Origin: Diplosphaera chodatii
Taxonomy: Eukaryota > Chlorophyta > Trebouxiophyceae > Prasiolales > Stichococcaceae
Reading direction: 5' to 3'
Assembly (NCBI GenBank): GCA_032358165.1
Contig: JAALGY010000017.1
Coordinates: 1,860,001-1,924,000, forward strand
DNA length: 64,000 nt
This document shows, piece after piece, positions 25,802-37,037 of the stretch; the first letter of the stretch is position 1, and the number at the start of each line of letters is the position of its first letter. A program made the translations under genes and the position numbers. The notes under the pieces are model-generated. The model did no database searches, was not told the DNA's origin, and was given only the letters and a program-made list of their open reading frames with translations.

Positions 25802-26133
25802 GAGCGTGTCTGTGCACAACATGCACTGTATACCACGAGAGGTCACAACAGGATGAGTGGGGACATTCGGCAGTGGTGTGCAAGAGACTGCGAGAGACTG
25901 ATGCAGGGCGGTTTGAGCGGTTTTCTTGGATTTGACCACGCAGAAGGGCAGGTGCTGTGCTTGCGTGAGTGGCGAGTATGATCGGCCTGATACCGTCTAC
26001 ATGCTCAGAGAAGCTGCTGTAGATGTCAAGCATCGGATAGATTGCGCGTGCACGCTCAACGAACGTGATACCAGCCGCAAGCCCAGACTGTCGGAGCAGT
26101 GCATGTTTCAGATTGTAGGCTGTCAGGCATGCC
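25802..26133. other. Short intergenic region (GNAT 3' / ALIS 5')
   Basis: Contains 3' UTR of the GNAT gene and promoter of the ALIS gene, both on the + strand. A 117-codon minus-strand frame overlaps it but has no recognisable features. Confidence 0.4.
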
Positions 26134-27937
26134 ATGGCAGAAGACGCGCTGCAAAGCTCTCAGCAGACTGTTGTCACGAAGAGCCGTGAGCCCAAATGTA
26201 AGTGATACTTTAGCCATGTGATTGTCACCATGGCACTGCTGACGATGGTGGCCAACTGTACGCAAGACTTTCATGTGCAGATTCGAAGCTCACACAGCAG
26301 GAGCTTCCGGCTTTCAGACCACTGTTGACACCAGATTGGGTGGGCTGTATGTCCTCTAAGCATTGTGTATGCGCATTGCAAAGCGTATGATGAACGCACC
26401 AGCAGTCCCAACTCAGAGTGGTTCATGCAGGTCTTGATCATCTTGTTTCTTGTCGGCGTTGTTTTCGTTCCGATCGGTACCGTGTGCCTGGTGGCATCCA
26501 GATCAGTAAGAGCACGGGTGTGAACATCACATGTCCAGGCAATTGCGCTAAACATGCATGTGATGCACGAGTGCACCTCCAGGTGGTGGAAGTGTCTGCA
26601 CGCTACGATGACGTCTGCCTAGGCTCGGCGTTTGTGGCTGCCACCAACGCCCAAAGGGATGCAGCACTGCTACAGGTGCTTAGCTTGACGACTTGGTGAA
26701 GGATGCTTTACACACACAGTGTGCCTGCCCTGAATGATCATGCGGACAGCGCAAAGTTCAATAAGTGTGAAAGTGTTGCAGCTTGGTGGCGGCGGGCTGC
26801 CATGCTCAGTGGTCCTGCAGACGCCGAGCAAGATGAAGGCGCCCATCTTCCTGTACTATGAGCTAGACAACTACTACCAGAACCACCGAAGGTCTCCCGA
26901 CTTCCATGACGACCTGCTATTTATGAGTACCTGCTGTGCTGGTCTATGTCCGAAGGTCGCATCGCACCTCTCCGGTTGTGCAGGTATGTAAAGAGCCGCA
27001 GCGACGCACAGCTGCGCGGGGAGAAGGCCAAGTCGCTGTCGGACTGCTCCCCGCAGCAGTACCTGGATGGCGACACATCCAAGGAGGTGAATCCATGCGG
27101 CCTGGTGGCGTGGTCCAACTTCAACGACACCTTCACGGTGTGCACTCCCGGTGCACGACTGCCTGGCCTTTCAAGGATGCTGTGCTCATTTCTCAGTTAT
27201 CATGCTTCCAAGGCATGACTGCCTGCGTCCATTGTTTCCTTCAGGCAGCATTGCAGTCCAGGACAGTGGCTACAGCAACGACAGAGCTGCCAATCAACGA
27301 AACAGACATAGCATGGAAGAGCGACAGATCCAAGAAGTTTGGCTCACAGTTGGCACACAACTTCAACACAGACACTGCAGCACGGGGAGGCGGCACCATA
27401 ACAGGTCAGGGCAGTGTTCATGTGCAGGAGTCGCGTGGCAACTTACCGCCCACTACTTGATGACGCAGCGTGATGCCACAGGACCCATAAAGGACGACGA
27501 GCACTTCATCGTGTGGATGCGCACGGCTGCGCTGCCAAACTTCCGCAAGCTGTGGGGCCGCATTGAGACCGACATTCCAGCTGGCGCTGCCATCCGCATC
27601 ACCATCCGCAACCGCTACAACAGCTACCGCTATGGCGGCAAGAAAAAGGTCTGCTTGATCGTGACGTGGATGCGTTTGAGTACCATAGAGCAGATGTGTC
27701 GCTGATGCACCCATGTGTAGGATCACCGGAGTGCCATGACAATGTCACCCGGCACAGGTGGTGCTGAGTACGACGTCGTGGCTGGGAGGGCGCAACGACT
27801 TTCTGGGCATTGCATACCTGGTGGTGGGCTGCGCTGCCTTTGCAAGTGCGCTACTGTTTGGCGCTGCCTTATGGCGTTGGCCACGCAAAATGGGCGATGT
27901 GCGGCTGCTGTCCTGGAACCGCCAGGAACTGAGCTAG
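26134..27937 (+). CDS. ALIS1: CDC50/LEM3 family protein, ALA-interacting subunit of P4-ATPase flippase
   Basis: Nine exons were traced: 26134-26197, 26281-26339, 26431-26505, 26583-26675, 26782-26891, 26984-~27137, ~27245-27404, 27428-27648 and 27758-27937. The product begins MAEDALQSSQQ and crosses the first junction to PKYSKLTQQELPAFRPLLTP, nearly the Arabidopsis ALIS N-terminus. The first membrane helix is VLIILFLVGVVFVPIGTVCL. The lumenal domain contains VVEVSARYDD, IFLYYELDNYYQNHR, YVKSRSDAQLR, CGLVAWSNFNDTF, DIAWKSDRSKKFG and HFIVWMRTAALPNFRKLWGR. Then VVLSTTSWLGGRNDFLG leads into the second helix, and the protein ends LSWNRQELS. Two N-glycosylation sequons (NDT, NET) are lumenal. CDC50 proteins are obligate partners of P4 lipid flippases, needed for ER exit and activity. 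Exon 6/7 edges are least certain. Confidence 0.95.
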
Positions 27938-28482
27938 ATGCCACCAACATTGTCAAGCAAATTGGTTGGGTTGTGGCGTTTGAGGGTTGCACTGTGTATT
28001 GGCAAACTGTCATTCCATGCCATATTGTCTGGAGCAGACCCACTTGTAGCAGCCCTGGCGCTGCAGGTATAGGGAATTTTGGGGAGTCGAGAAGTACCAT
28101 AGAGCGGGTGACAACAAAGGGAGGTGCTTGCCTGCCCACGCTGCTGGCCTTGTACCCTTCCAAAACGGCACAACTTGCACAAAATGGCGACATCGAATCA
28201 GGCACCAGAGGGTTCAATAGTGTCTCGACGAGTGTTGCCACTTCTTGCAACGTCCGCCCTGCTTCCGCCACCGGCAAAAGTACATGTCGTGGGTGCAGCC
28301 AAGCCCTGAGCAGAAGGTTGACAGCGTTCAGCTTTGATCAGGACATCTTGTCAATCAACGGAAGCAGCGCACGACAACAGCGTCTTGTGAATTTGCACGA
28401 CTGCAGTCATCAAAGTCCATCACACTGTTCTCAGGCAGCGCCCCGCAGGCTCGAGGACCACTGGGGCAGTCCTAGGCCCGAC
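27938..28482. other. Intergenic region (ALIS 3' / PPR 5')
   Basis: Two + strand genes flank it. The frames across it are shadows; no gene, RNA or repeat is supported. Confidence 0.4.
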
Positions 28483-30788
28483 ATGGCAGCTGCAGGCAGC
28501 CAGGAAGCGGATGCGCGCCGCAGTCCGCCAGGCAGCGGCCCGGGTGGCCGAGGCAGGGAGCAGGGACCGAGCAACAGGAGCGGCGGGGCAGAGCGCCCAT
28601 CCAGATCCGGTACGTTCGTGACGATCCGATGCTTGTTCTGATGCATCAACAGTATGCTGAGGTCAGTCCTCCAGCTGGTCGTTCGGTGTTGATCATGTGC
28701 ACTCCCAACACTGTGTGCACTTGCGATCACGAGGCAACCGCTGCTCACCTCCTGTCTGTTGAACGCAGGCTCCTCACCTTGGACGGCACCGCAGCCGCTG
28801 GCCGCCGGACAAGCGCCAGCGACAATGGTGCTGACATGCTTCAATATAATGTCAAGACGCGAGCAACCTCTATAACAGGGCTGCTGGCCCAAGAGTCGTG
28901 GCCGACACACATCTCGTTTACACGCCGCAGGAGCAGCTCAAATCGGCTGTCTGGCATGCGTCGCTGACCCCTGGAGAGGTGCAGCGCATCATTTCGGATG
29001 CGCCTTTCAAGCCAGGCGTGCGCGGCTTCACCTCGCTGCTGCAGCTGTGCAGCAAGGACAGGTCGCCAAAGGCCTGGCAAAAGGTAAGACCAGGCAGGAA
29101 GAAATGCTGGTTCTTGAGATGTGGGTGTTCGCAGACATGCCTGTTGTCTTGCATGTGGAAATGCCTGGTGGTGCCCTGATTTACTTGGCGAGCACTCCCG
29201 AACATCGTAGGCCATGGAAGTGCGGCAAGCGCTGCGAGAGCGGTCAGACCTGCATCCGAACACTATCACGTACTCGGTACGGCATGTGCCGCTCATGTGG
29301 CTGCTGTCATGCATTCCGCCGGTGTGGCACTCAGCATGACACCCGGCATCACACCATCTGGTGCCTGTGCAGGCCCTCATCTCAGCACTGGGGAACCAGT
29401 GGGAAAAGGCCATCGAGGTGTTCAGGGAACAGGAGGAGGCAGCGGGGCAGGACCCGGACTGCGTTCCCAACACCATCACATATTCGGTGTGTTTGGTTTC
29501 CCATCCGGCACACGACCATCTGCACAGATGACCAGCTGCACTTACATGAAGGACCCTCACTCCGTTGCGGTTGACCCACGGTGTTTTCACACTCTGCAAA
29601 CAGGCCTTGATATCGGCATGTGAGAAGGGCGGGCGCCTGGACAAGGCGCTGCAGGTGTACGAGGAGATGAAGGCAGCCGGCCGGGAGGCCGATATGATCA
29701 CCTTCAGCAACCTGCTCACAGGCAGGCAACTGCCAGAGTATGCTGCTCCTTCCTTGCTGCACACTGTGGTGTGGTGTCATGCTGAAAGCGGGTTGCTCAA
29801 ACACAAGTTCATCATGCTGCGCAGCGTGTGAACGGCACAATGAGACAGACAAAGCCCTCGACCTGCTGGAGTGCATGCATCGGGCCGGCTTTGCAGCGTC
29901 ATATGCCAATTACAGCTCCATCATCATGCAGGTGCTGCTGCACCTTGCAATGTTGCGCCGCATGCTCGTCCTGTCTTTGCTGTGCCCAAGAATGCAGCGC
30001 CTGGCAAATCCTTGTGTCTTTGGGAGACCGCCAACCCATGCACCTTTCTGCAGCTTGGGAAGCGGGGGGACTGGAACCGGGCGCTGGAGGTCTGGCTGGA
30101 GATGCAGATGGCACAGGTGGAGCCCTCCCGCAGCTGCATCAACGCCCTGCTGCTCGTGTTTGAGAACGCGGGCCGCTCAAAGCAGGTGAGCCGTGGGTTC
30201 GCCCTAAGGCTTGTTCGACCTGAAATCTGCCGCCTGTTTCAACCCCTAATACCATGGGAGTTTGCGCACTGCCGAAATCAAGTTCAGAGGCCGACTGTCA
30301 GCTGGCGTGGGTTGATAAGCTGCGCACATGACCCTCTGATCCATGGGCACACACCAGGCGCGGCAGCTGCTCGAGGAGATGACACGGGCGGGCCTCACTC
30401 CGGAGCTGGAGCTCTACAGCGCTGCACTGCGGGCAGCGGCGGCAGCCAGCGACGCGCGCAGCGCCGAGTCCATCTTTTCAGCCATGACAGCCGCCGGCGT
30501 GAAGCCGGACGCCTCAGCCGGCGGCTCGCTGCTGGCCGCCCTGCGCAAGGGCGGCGCCAGCGGTCGGGCAGCACAGCTGGCAGAGCGCTTCAGGTGTGGC
30601 ACACCATACTCTCCTCGCTGCATGCGAGGCGGTGATGCACGGGACAGATGCTTGGCTCCCTGCCAAGTAGGCTTTGCCACTCCCACCAAGCTGCAGTGCA
30701 CTGCTTTGTTCAGAATTACTTTGATTGCAGGCGTGAGGGGCTGCGGATAAACGCTGCAGATGGTCGGCCCAGCAACGGCGGCCGGTGA
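28483..30788 (+). CDS. Pentatricopeptide-repeat (PPR) protein, P-class-like
   Basis: The ATG at 28483 gives MAAAGSQEADARRSPPG with a Gly/Arg/Ser-rich N-terminus. A leader segment reads YTPQEQLKSAVWHASLTPGE and GVRGFTSLLQLCSKD (28920-29060). Repeats follow with the usual 35-residue spacing: RERSDLHPNTITYS, ALISALGNQWEKAIEVFREQ, ALISACEKGGRLDKALQVYE with MKAAGREADMITFSNLL, NETDKALDLLECMHRAG, NRALEVWLEMQMAQVEPS and ARQLLEEMTRAGLTPELELY, then a last degenerate repeat (AESIFSAMTAAGVKPDA). The protein ends NAADGRPSNGGR with TGA at 30786-30788. Introns tend to fall at repeat boundaries (after ITYS, before ALIS). PPR proteins bind organelle RNA; the targeting, RNA and organelle are not readable here. 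The joins between the first two or three exons are uncertain. Confidence 0.85.
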
Positions 30789-31406
30789 TGGTCCACGCTC
30801 CGTCTCTGCAACTGTGTCCGGGAACTCACTGGCCGTGGCTTGGTCGGTGCGACAGCACAGCAGTCAGCGCAGCACGTTTGTGCCATCATCATGTTGTTGA
30901 CGTTCGAGTCAAGTCGATCCAGTCTGTGGAACATACTGGCGATGACACTAGCTGCTGGCAGGAAAGGCCCCAGGGTTGTCCTTGCCATGATAGCTGGGCT
31001 GGCGTTGTGGTTGCTTCGATAGTGCCTTCGCCAGCTGGGCAGGCGTACAAGGCCTGCCACTGCCATGCTGTGGGAGAGGTTCTGCACTGTGTGCTTGCTG
31101 GTGATTCTGGACAACCATGTGTCTTGCGCAGCAACAAGTAGAGAGTGTGCTTGTTCGTGATTCAGCGCTGGTCCCGTCAGCTGTGGTGCAGCGCAGCATC
31201 CATGTGGTGCACCAATTCTTGTGTGGCAGACTCTGCTTCGCTGAATAATAGGGGTGTGTTTGTGGAATAACCCCAGGCTTATTCACTGCACACCGAGCAT
31301 TCTACATCGTCATCTCGTGGCAGTGCCAGCAAGCTGCCCACATTAAGTAGGCACACAACCCATCGTCCATGATGTGCATCCTGTGTGCTTCGCCGCCAGA
31401 CACCAA
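30789..31406. other. Convergent intergenic region (PPR / CCDC90)
   Basis: Holds the 3' ends of both neighbours. No gene, RNA or notable repeat is supported. Confidence 0.4.
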
Positions 31407-32763
31407 TCATCGGATGAGGCGTACGACACCCAGCCCGACCGTTAGCAGTGCAAACATCATACCCAAAGAATACCTGCGGGCAGGTGCAAGCACACAGTCA
31501 GCATGAGCGAATGCAGCATGCGGCTGCATCAACTGCACAGCAGCACTGTGCGATACACAGGCGAGAGCCTTACTTGATTGTCTCGTTCTTAGTCAACTCC
31601 ACGGCCGCCTTCAGGGCATTGATCTCTTTGTCAATCTTAATCTCCAGCTCGTTGCTCTTGTCCCGCAGTGCCTGCAGCGTGTGACAGGAGGGCACCCTGG
31701 CTACAGCAAGCATAAGTCCAAGAAGCATGTACGAGCTAGTGCCATCGCAGGTGCTGCTTGCACATGTGATTATCCCAGCAACACTCATCACCTGAAGCTC
31801 GTCTCGCATGCGCCCTTTTTCCAAGTTCAGGTCCAGCCGCTGGCTTGCTGTCAGTTTCTCAACTTCGTACCTGCACACCAGCAACGCATTTTGTGGCAGA
31901 AGCAATGACGATGGCATCTGCACCAACACATCACCATGTATCCTAGCAGAAGGCAGTGCATGTTCTGGGCACCTGATTTCAGACCGCACTTTGGACACGT
32001 CGTTGGCCAGACGCTCGCTCTCTCGATTGAGCGTGGTGTGGTGCATGTCCTGCGCCTTCAGCACCTCGCTCTTGAACCCTGCATCCCGTGAGATGCCCTC
32101 CAGCACCGACTGCATCGAGGACAGCACGGATGCGTCAGCGTACCTACACGTGCAGGCTTCTCGGTAGACGTGGGAGGTCATCGTCAAACAGTCATGACCG
32201 GTTGAGCACAACGGCGGGGCTGATGACCACACTGGTTTCAGATGAGCCTGCGCACCTTCTCCAGCTGTGCCTTGGTGACAAAGGCCTCTGACAGCTTCTC
32301 CTTGTGCGAGCACAGCACCTCCGTCAGGTGTTCCGTCAACGTCTCTGCCTGCTGCCGCGTCAGCCCCACCTTTTCAAAGTTGCGCACCTGCAGTGTGGCC
32401 CATCAGCGCCTGACTGCATGACTGTTGTTGCAGATATGTCCACGACGTACACCGAAACTGGGGTCGTACATCGCTGACACCAACGCAAGATGAACCCGGG
32501 GTCAGCGGGCTCACCATGTCCAGGGTGTCTACGAGCAGCGACCGCGCCGTGGCAGTCAGGCTGCTCCGCTCAGGCAGCGTTGTCAGGGCGCTATTGCCAC
32601 CGCTGGCCATCCGCAGGCTGCCGCGCGCAGCAACATGGTCGACCAGGTGGTCGTGGCCGGCCAACTGTGCGCATGCCAGCTGCGGCTGCATCCCCGCTGT
32701 GGGCAGCTGCGCCACATGGCCCGCCGCTGTTCTCCGAGCCAATGCCCCCACGCGGCCCAACAT
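31407..32763 (-). CDS. CCDC90/MCUR1-family (DUF1640) mitochondrial coiled-coil protein
   Basis: The ATG at 32763 gives MLGRVGALARRTAAGHVAQL, an Arg-rich presequence-like start without acidic residues. Exon 1 ends LLVDTLDM, joined to VRNFEKVGLTRQQAETLTEH (~32380-32300), the conserved DUF1640 signature. Coiled-coil exons follow: SVLSSMQSVLEGISRDAGF (~32130), LNRESERLANDVSKVRSEI (~32030-31975), YEVEKLTASQRLDLNLEKG (~31870) and LRDKSNELEIKIDKEINALK (~31670-31615). The last exon encodes a membrane helix, SLGMMFALLTVGLGVVRLI, with stop at 31407-31409. This order (presequence, FEKxG..QAE motif, coiled coil, C-terminal helix) is that of the family (yeast Fmp32, animal MCUR1/CCDC90B). These are inner-membrane proteins linked to calcium uniporter regulation or cytochrome oxidase assembly. 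Which role applies in algae is unknown. Confidence 0.9.
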
Positions 32764-34025
32764 TGCGGACGATACTGTCTAGTTTGGGCTGAACCCTTGA
32801 TGCACCGACGCCTGGTAATGCAGTGTGCGTGATTTTCCAGGCTTGACTGGCCACAAGAGCTGGGTAATATATGTCAGCACTCCAGCACGTTCCACTTGCA
32901 TGTGTAAATATCTACTCCGCGGTGATGTAGGAACAGAACGTTGCATATACAGTGGTGGTATCAGTCGACGGCAGTTCACTGATTTGCGATTTGCAAGTGA
33001 GCGTTCTTGCGTCGTCCAACCGCCATGACGACGTCTTGCTTCCATGGGAATCAGACCGCTCCCGCGCTAAGCTTGCGTCCCAGGTTGCAAGGCCCTAGAA
33101 TTATTCGCAAATCTTGCTCAAAGACACGAGCGCTGAGGGTGTTGTGTGTAGTGTAAGTTCCTATTCAGCAAGCACTTCACAGTCTAGATGCCCTACCGCT
33201 AGAGTCCAATCAAAGACTTGCACGCAATTACACTTCCTAGTGGATGTGTGGTCAGGGATAACTCGGGAAGTGCTGCCGTCAAGTGCGCCCTGTGCGCTCT
33301 GTTTTGCACTCGTGGACTGTTGTGGTCAGGCTTCTGAGGCGTCATCAGGTCACGTACAGGAGTCGCGGCTTGTGGCTCCTGAACATGCCTCTGACGGCGC
33401 TGCCACTGATGCACCTGCCTGTCCTGGTACGTTCGTGCCCGTCATCTCCGAACCAGTTGTTTGGTGTCAATGACCTATTTGCCAAGATGGGCAATCATGC
33501 AACCGGCAGTGTATATACTGCTGCAGATTTCCTCCCGACATGACATCAGCAGCAGTGGCTGCCTTAAGGGCGCAACATGCTGCCTCAGGTCGGCAGCATG
33601 GAGCAGCGCATCCAGTCTGAGTCGTCTCGGGCGCCTGCAGTCCACATGCGTACCTGACATAGCGTCGCAGAGGCTTTGGGTGAATTTGCCACCAGCCGGC
33701 AGCCACACAGAATGCTGTAACGCCTCGCAGATGCTGGGGAACGTAGGAACACTATTCACACATCTGCAAACCACTTGCGGACATTCGTCTTCCATCAGCC
33801 ACGACAGCTTCCTGCTGCCTTCAGGGAATCAGATTGCATGTGCCGTCACGTCCTACTGCCAGATACGCAATTAATTCTGCGGTTATAGAGTGACTTGGCG
33901 GAACGCAGCAGGCAAGACCGTGCCCGTGGCTGCAATGCCTGACTGTGGACAGCGGTGTCACAGATTGTGCTGAATGTGGCGTTGGACGGGAGCATGAGGC
34001 CCCGTCGGGGCGCGTCACCACAAAC
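32764..34025. other. Divergent intergenic region (CCDC90 / Alba)
   Basis: About 1.26 kb with only short overlapping frames on both strands and no family motif. It presumably holds both promoters and 5' UTRs. I see no RNA gene or repeat. Confidence 0.4.
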
Positions 34026-35961
34026 ATGGAGGGCGACGGGGGCCAACCCAGGTGAGCCGCGCGTGTGCTGCAGGGATGTCTCGGGTTTTTCAGACTGCAG
34101 CGACTGCACGACTGCGGTTGTGGGGCGATCAAGCCCGCCCTAGCCGCGCTTTTGCACTTTTGGGCATGGGTGGAAAGTGCCCCTACGGCTCTGTTCACAG
34201 CGCCAACAGCACCACACGCGTCGGCAGTCACTTGCACGGCTCTATCACATCCATGGCAGACGCTCCGACGCCGGCGCGTTGCTCGCGGTAGCCACTCCTG
34301 ATGTCGACTCCGGTCGTGCTGCCTGACAAACGCCACCATTCAGGCAGCTGCCAGCCCAAGGCCGCAACCCCTGAGATGCAGCCTGGGTGCTGCTTTGCGT
34401 CCACAACGACATTGTTCCTCTGCAACTCGGGCGAATATTGTGCCGTCGTGGCCGCTAGTACCGAACCCATCCCTGTGTGTAGGCCATCATCCTGACGTCT
34501 GACCGCTTGCGGCCCCACCGTGCAGGCTGCTCATCAGTTCCAGCCGGAAGCCAGTTTCGTACATCAACCTCGCCAAGGTCCGCTGCTGCGGGCTCGTCGT
34601 GTGTGATGTACTCAGTGCCTGTGCAGCTTCATGCATGGTTAGCAAGGGCTGTCTGCTGCTTTGCATGGCGTGCAGCAGCGCGTCATCCATGACTGAAAGT
34701 GTGGCTGTGCTGCTCCAAGCAGAGGTTCCTGCAGGAGCACGGCGAGGTGCAGCTGTCAGCGCTTGGCGTCGCCATCTCCTCGATGGTCACGCTCGCTGAG
34801 ATCCTCAAAAACAAACAACTGGCGGTGGAGACACGGGTGGTGACGTCCTTGGAGGAGATCAGCTCAGAGTCCAGGTGAGGGCCCGCTCCTGCACGCAGAG
34901 CGGGTGTGTGTCGCGTCTGTACTTCTTCAGCAGTTGCAATGCCGTGGCTCAACTCCGTGAGGTGCCAACGGTGGATGGCAGCACTGACAGCGTAGTGTCT
35001 GCACAGGACGCGTCACAAGCCCAAGATGAGTGTGACGCTCAAGAAGTCGCCGCAGTTCGACGATATCCTGGCGGCAGAGGGCGCCCGCACCAGCTTTGGG
35101 CAGGGCGTCGGGCCCGCCTATGGCGCCGACGACAATGACCAGCGCTCCAACCACAGCGGGGGCGGCAGCATCCGCCACCTGCGTGGCGGCAATGCTGGCA
35201 GCGGCGGTGTGCGTAGTGGCGGCGGCGGTGGCGGCTCTGGGCTGTCCTTCCCGCCCGACGCCATGCAGCAGCTGCTCTCAGAGCGACTGGCTCACCCGGG
35301 CCTGGGCGGCTTTGGCAGCGGCGGCGGCTCCAGGGAGTTTCTGGGCAGCTTGGGCTCGGTCGAGCCTGGCCCCGCCGGCATGAGCTACCATTATCATGGC
35401 GGCACGGCGTCTCAGCTGCAGCAGTACCTGGGAGCTGGCAACAGCGAGCTGCAGCAGCCGCTGGGCTCTCTGGACGCCCACAGCGGCCGGCAACAACTGT
35501 CGCCGGGCCCCTGGTCTGGGGGCATGCAGCAGCACCACCAGCAGCATACATCGGGCGGCTACCTGTCTGGCGGCCTGCAGCACCCCTCTGCTGGGTCTTC
35601 GGTGTCGCAGCAGTCACACCAGCAGCAGCAGCAGTATGCCTATCTGCTGCAGCAACAGCTGCAGCTGGCGCAGCAGCAGGCGCACGAGGCGCAGCAGCAG
35701 CAGCAGCACCAGCAGTTGGCACAGCAGCTGGCAAACTTGCAGCTGGCGCAGCAGCAAGCAAATGAGCAGCACTCTGCACAACAGTCGCTGTCCTACCTGG
35801 GCTCGCCCCATGGCCAACCGCCGCAGCCCCAACATCAGCAGCAGCAGCACGAGCAGCAGCAGCAGCAGCAACAGCACCTCCTGCAGCAGTCGCCGCACCG
35901 GCAGCCTCAGCTGTCTGCGCAGCAGCTGGTCCCCAGCCCCTATACGCCGGATCTGCAGTGA
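34026..35961 (+). CDS. Alba-domain nucleic-acid-binding protein with Gly- and Gln-rich tail
   Basis: Four exons join without frame errors: 34026-34051, 34526-34577, 34720-34874 and 35007-35961, giving 395 residues. Residues 1-26 read MEGDGGQPR then LLISSSRKPVSYINLAK. Exon 3 gives FLQEHGEVQLSALGVAISSM and VTLAEILKNKQLAVETRVVT. Exon 4 starts TRHKPKMSVTLKKSPQFDDI. This matches the plant Alba proteins At1g29250/At2g34160 almost block by block, over about 95 residues. The remaining 300 residues are not in those short plant proteins: a Gly/Ser region with GGGSIRHLRGG, then a long Gln-rich tract. Alba proteins dimerise and bind DNA or RNA; in plants they occur in nuclei and stress granules. The tail suggests condensate formation (inference). 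Confidence 0.92.
35608..35935 (+). repeat. CAG-rich low-complexity coding repeat
   Basis: Dense imperfect CAG runs inside the Alba gene encode poly-Gln blocks interrupted by His, Leu and Ala. A repeat-length change would stay in frame. Confidence 0.85.
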
Positions 35962-37037
35962 TACAGGGTTCACGGCCTTCATCACGGCCACAGCGTCAGC
36001 TGCAGGCGTGTCCTCCGGTTTGCAATGTGCAGCCGGCCCCAGGAGATTTTGTGGCACTCCAAGGACTGGAAAGGGGAAGCGTATGAGCGAGGTGGCAGCC
36101 AGAGGGGTGGCTGTCACATGAACATGGGCATTTGGATGGCTGGCGGCTTCGCAGCTGCTGCCTTGGCACAGCAACCACCCTCAGCCGGCAGCCCCAAAGC
36201 CATTGCCAGCTGCGATCGCCACGATCGCCGTAGACTGACAGACTGGCCACATTATTTCGCCCCTGGCCTGGAAGCCCGGAGGCCCTGCTCAACACCGCCG
36301 CCCGCCCACAACGCCAGGCACCCCATCGGCAGGCGGCGGTGAGCAGGGCTGCACAAGGGGGACGGCCCCTCATTCAACGGTGTGAGAAAACGATGCCAAC
36401 TTGTACTGCATGCGGGCAGCTTGCCGCTAGCTACACCATCAAGGTCGCTTTAGGCGCTTGCATGCCCTTGTTTGTGCCATGTATGATGTGCCTGCATTTG
36501 GCAGCCGGTTGCAGGCTTTGCAACAGAGTCCCTCTGCAGGGTTTTCTGCGTGGTGCCCTGGGCTGCTGCCACGGCAGCAGCCCCTGTTGTGCGCCCCTGG
36601 CGGTTGGCTATAGGAAGCGTGTGTTTGGAGATACTTTGGGGTGCATGACGCCATGCTTGTCACATCCTGCTTTGGGGTTGGCACTCATCATGTCTCATGT
36701 CCATCGAGCAGCCTTGACATCTTAGGCGTCTGCCACGACACAGCTCTGTGCAGAACCACCTTGTTTCGGAGCTTTATGTGGAGTGGGCTGCATCTTCGTA
36801 CATGCTGTGTGCTTGTTGTTGTGAATACATGCTGTTGCTGCAATGGCGACGCCGCTTGCACAGCCGACCATGCCGAAACCATGTCTTCCACACGATGACT
36901 CTGTTCCCCTCTATAAGCTCAGTAGCGCATCGCCGAGGTTTACTTTTATGGAAATAACTGCACAACTGACGTCACCCACCACAGCAGCCAGGCAACCATA
37001 GCAGCCAGACAACAGTGCATGTGCCAAAGATGGAGGT
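35962..37037. other. Convergent intergenic region (Alba / PSF1)
   Basis: About 1.1 kb between two stop codons, likely 3' UTRs. Frames here show no family motif. No RNA or mobile element was recognised. Confidence 0.4.

Noticed and set aside
25782..26135. 117-codon minus-strand frame between GNAT and ALIS genes
   Set aside because: No recognisable motif, and it overlaps the end of the GNAT gene and the region just before the ALIS start.
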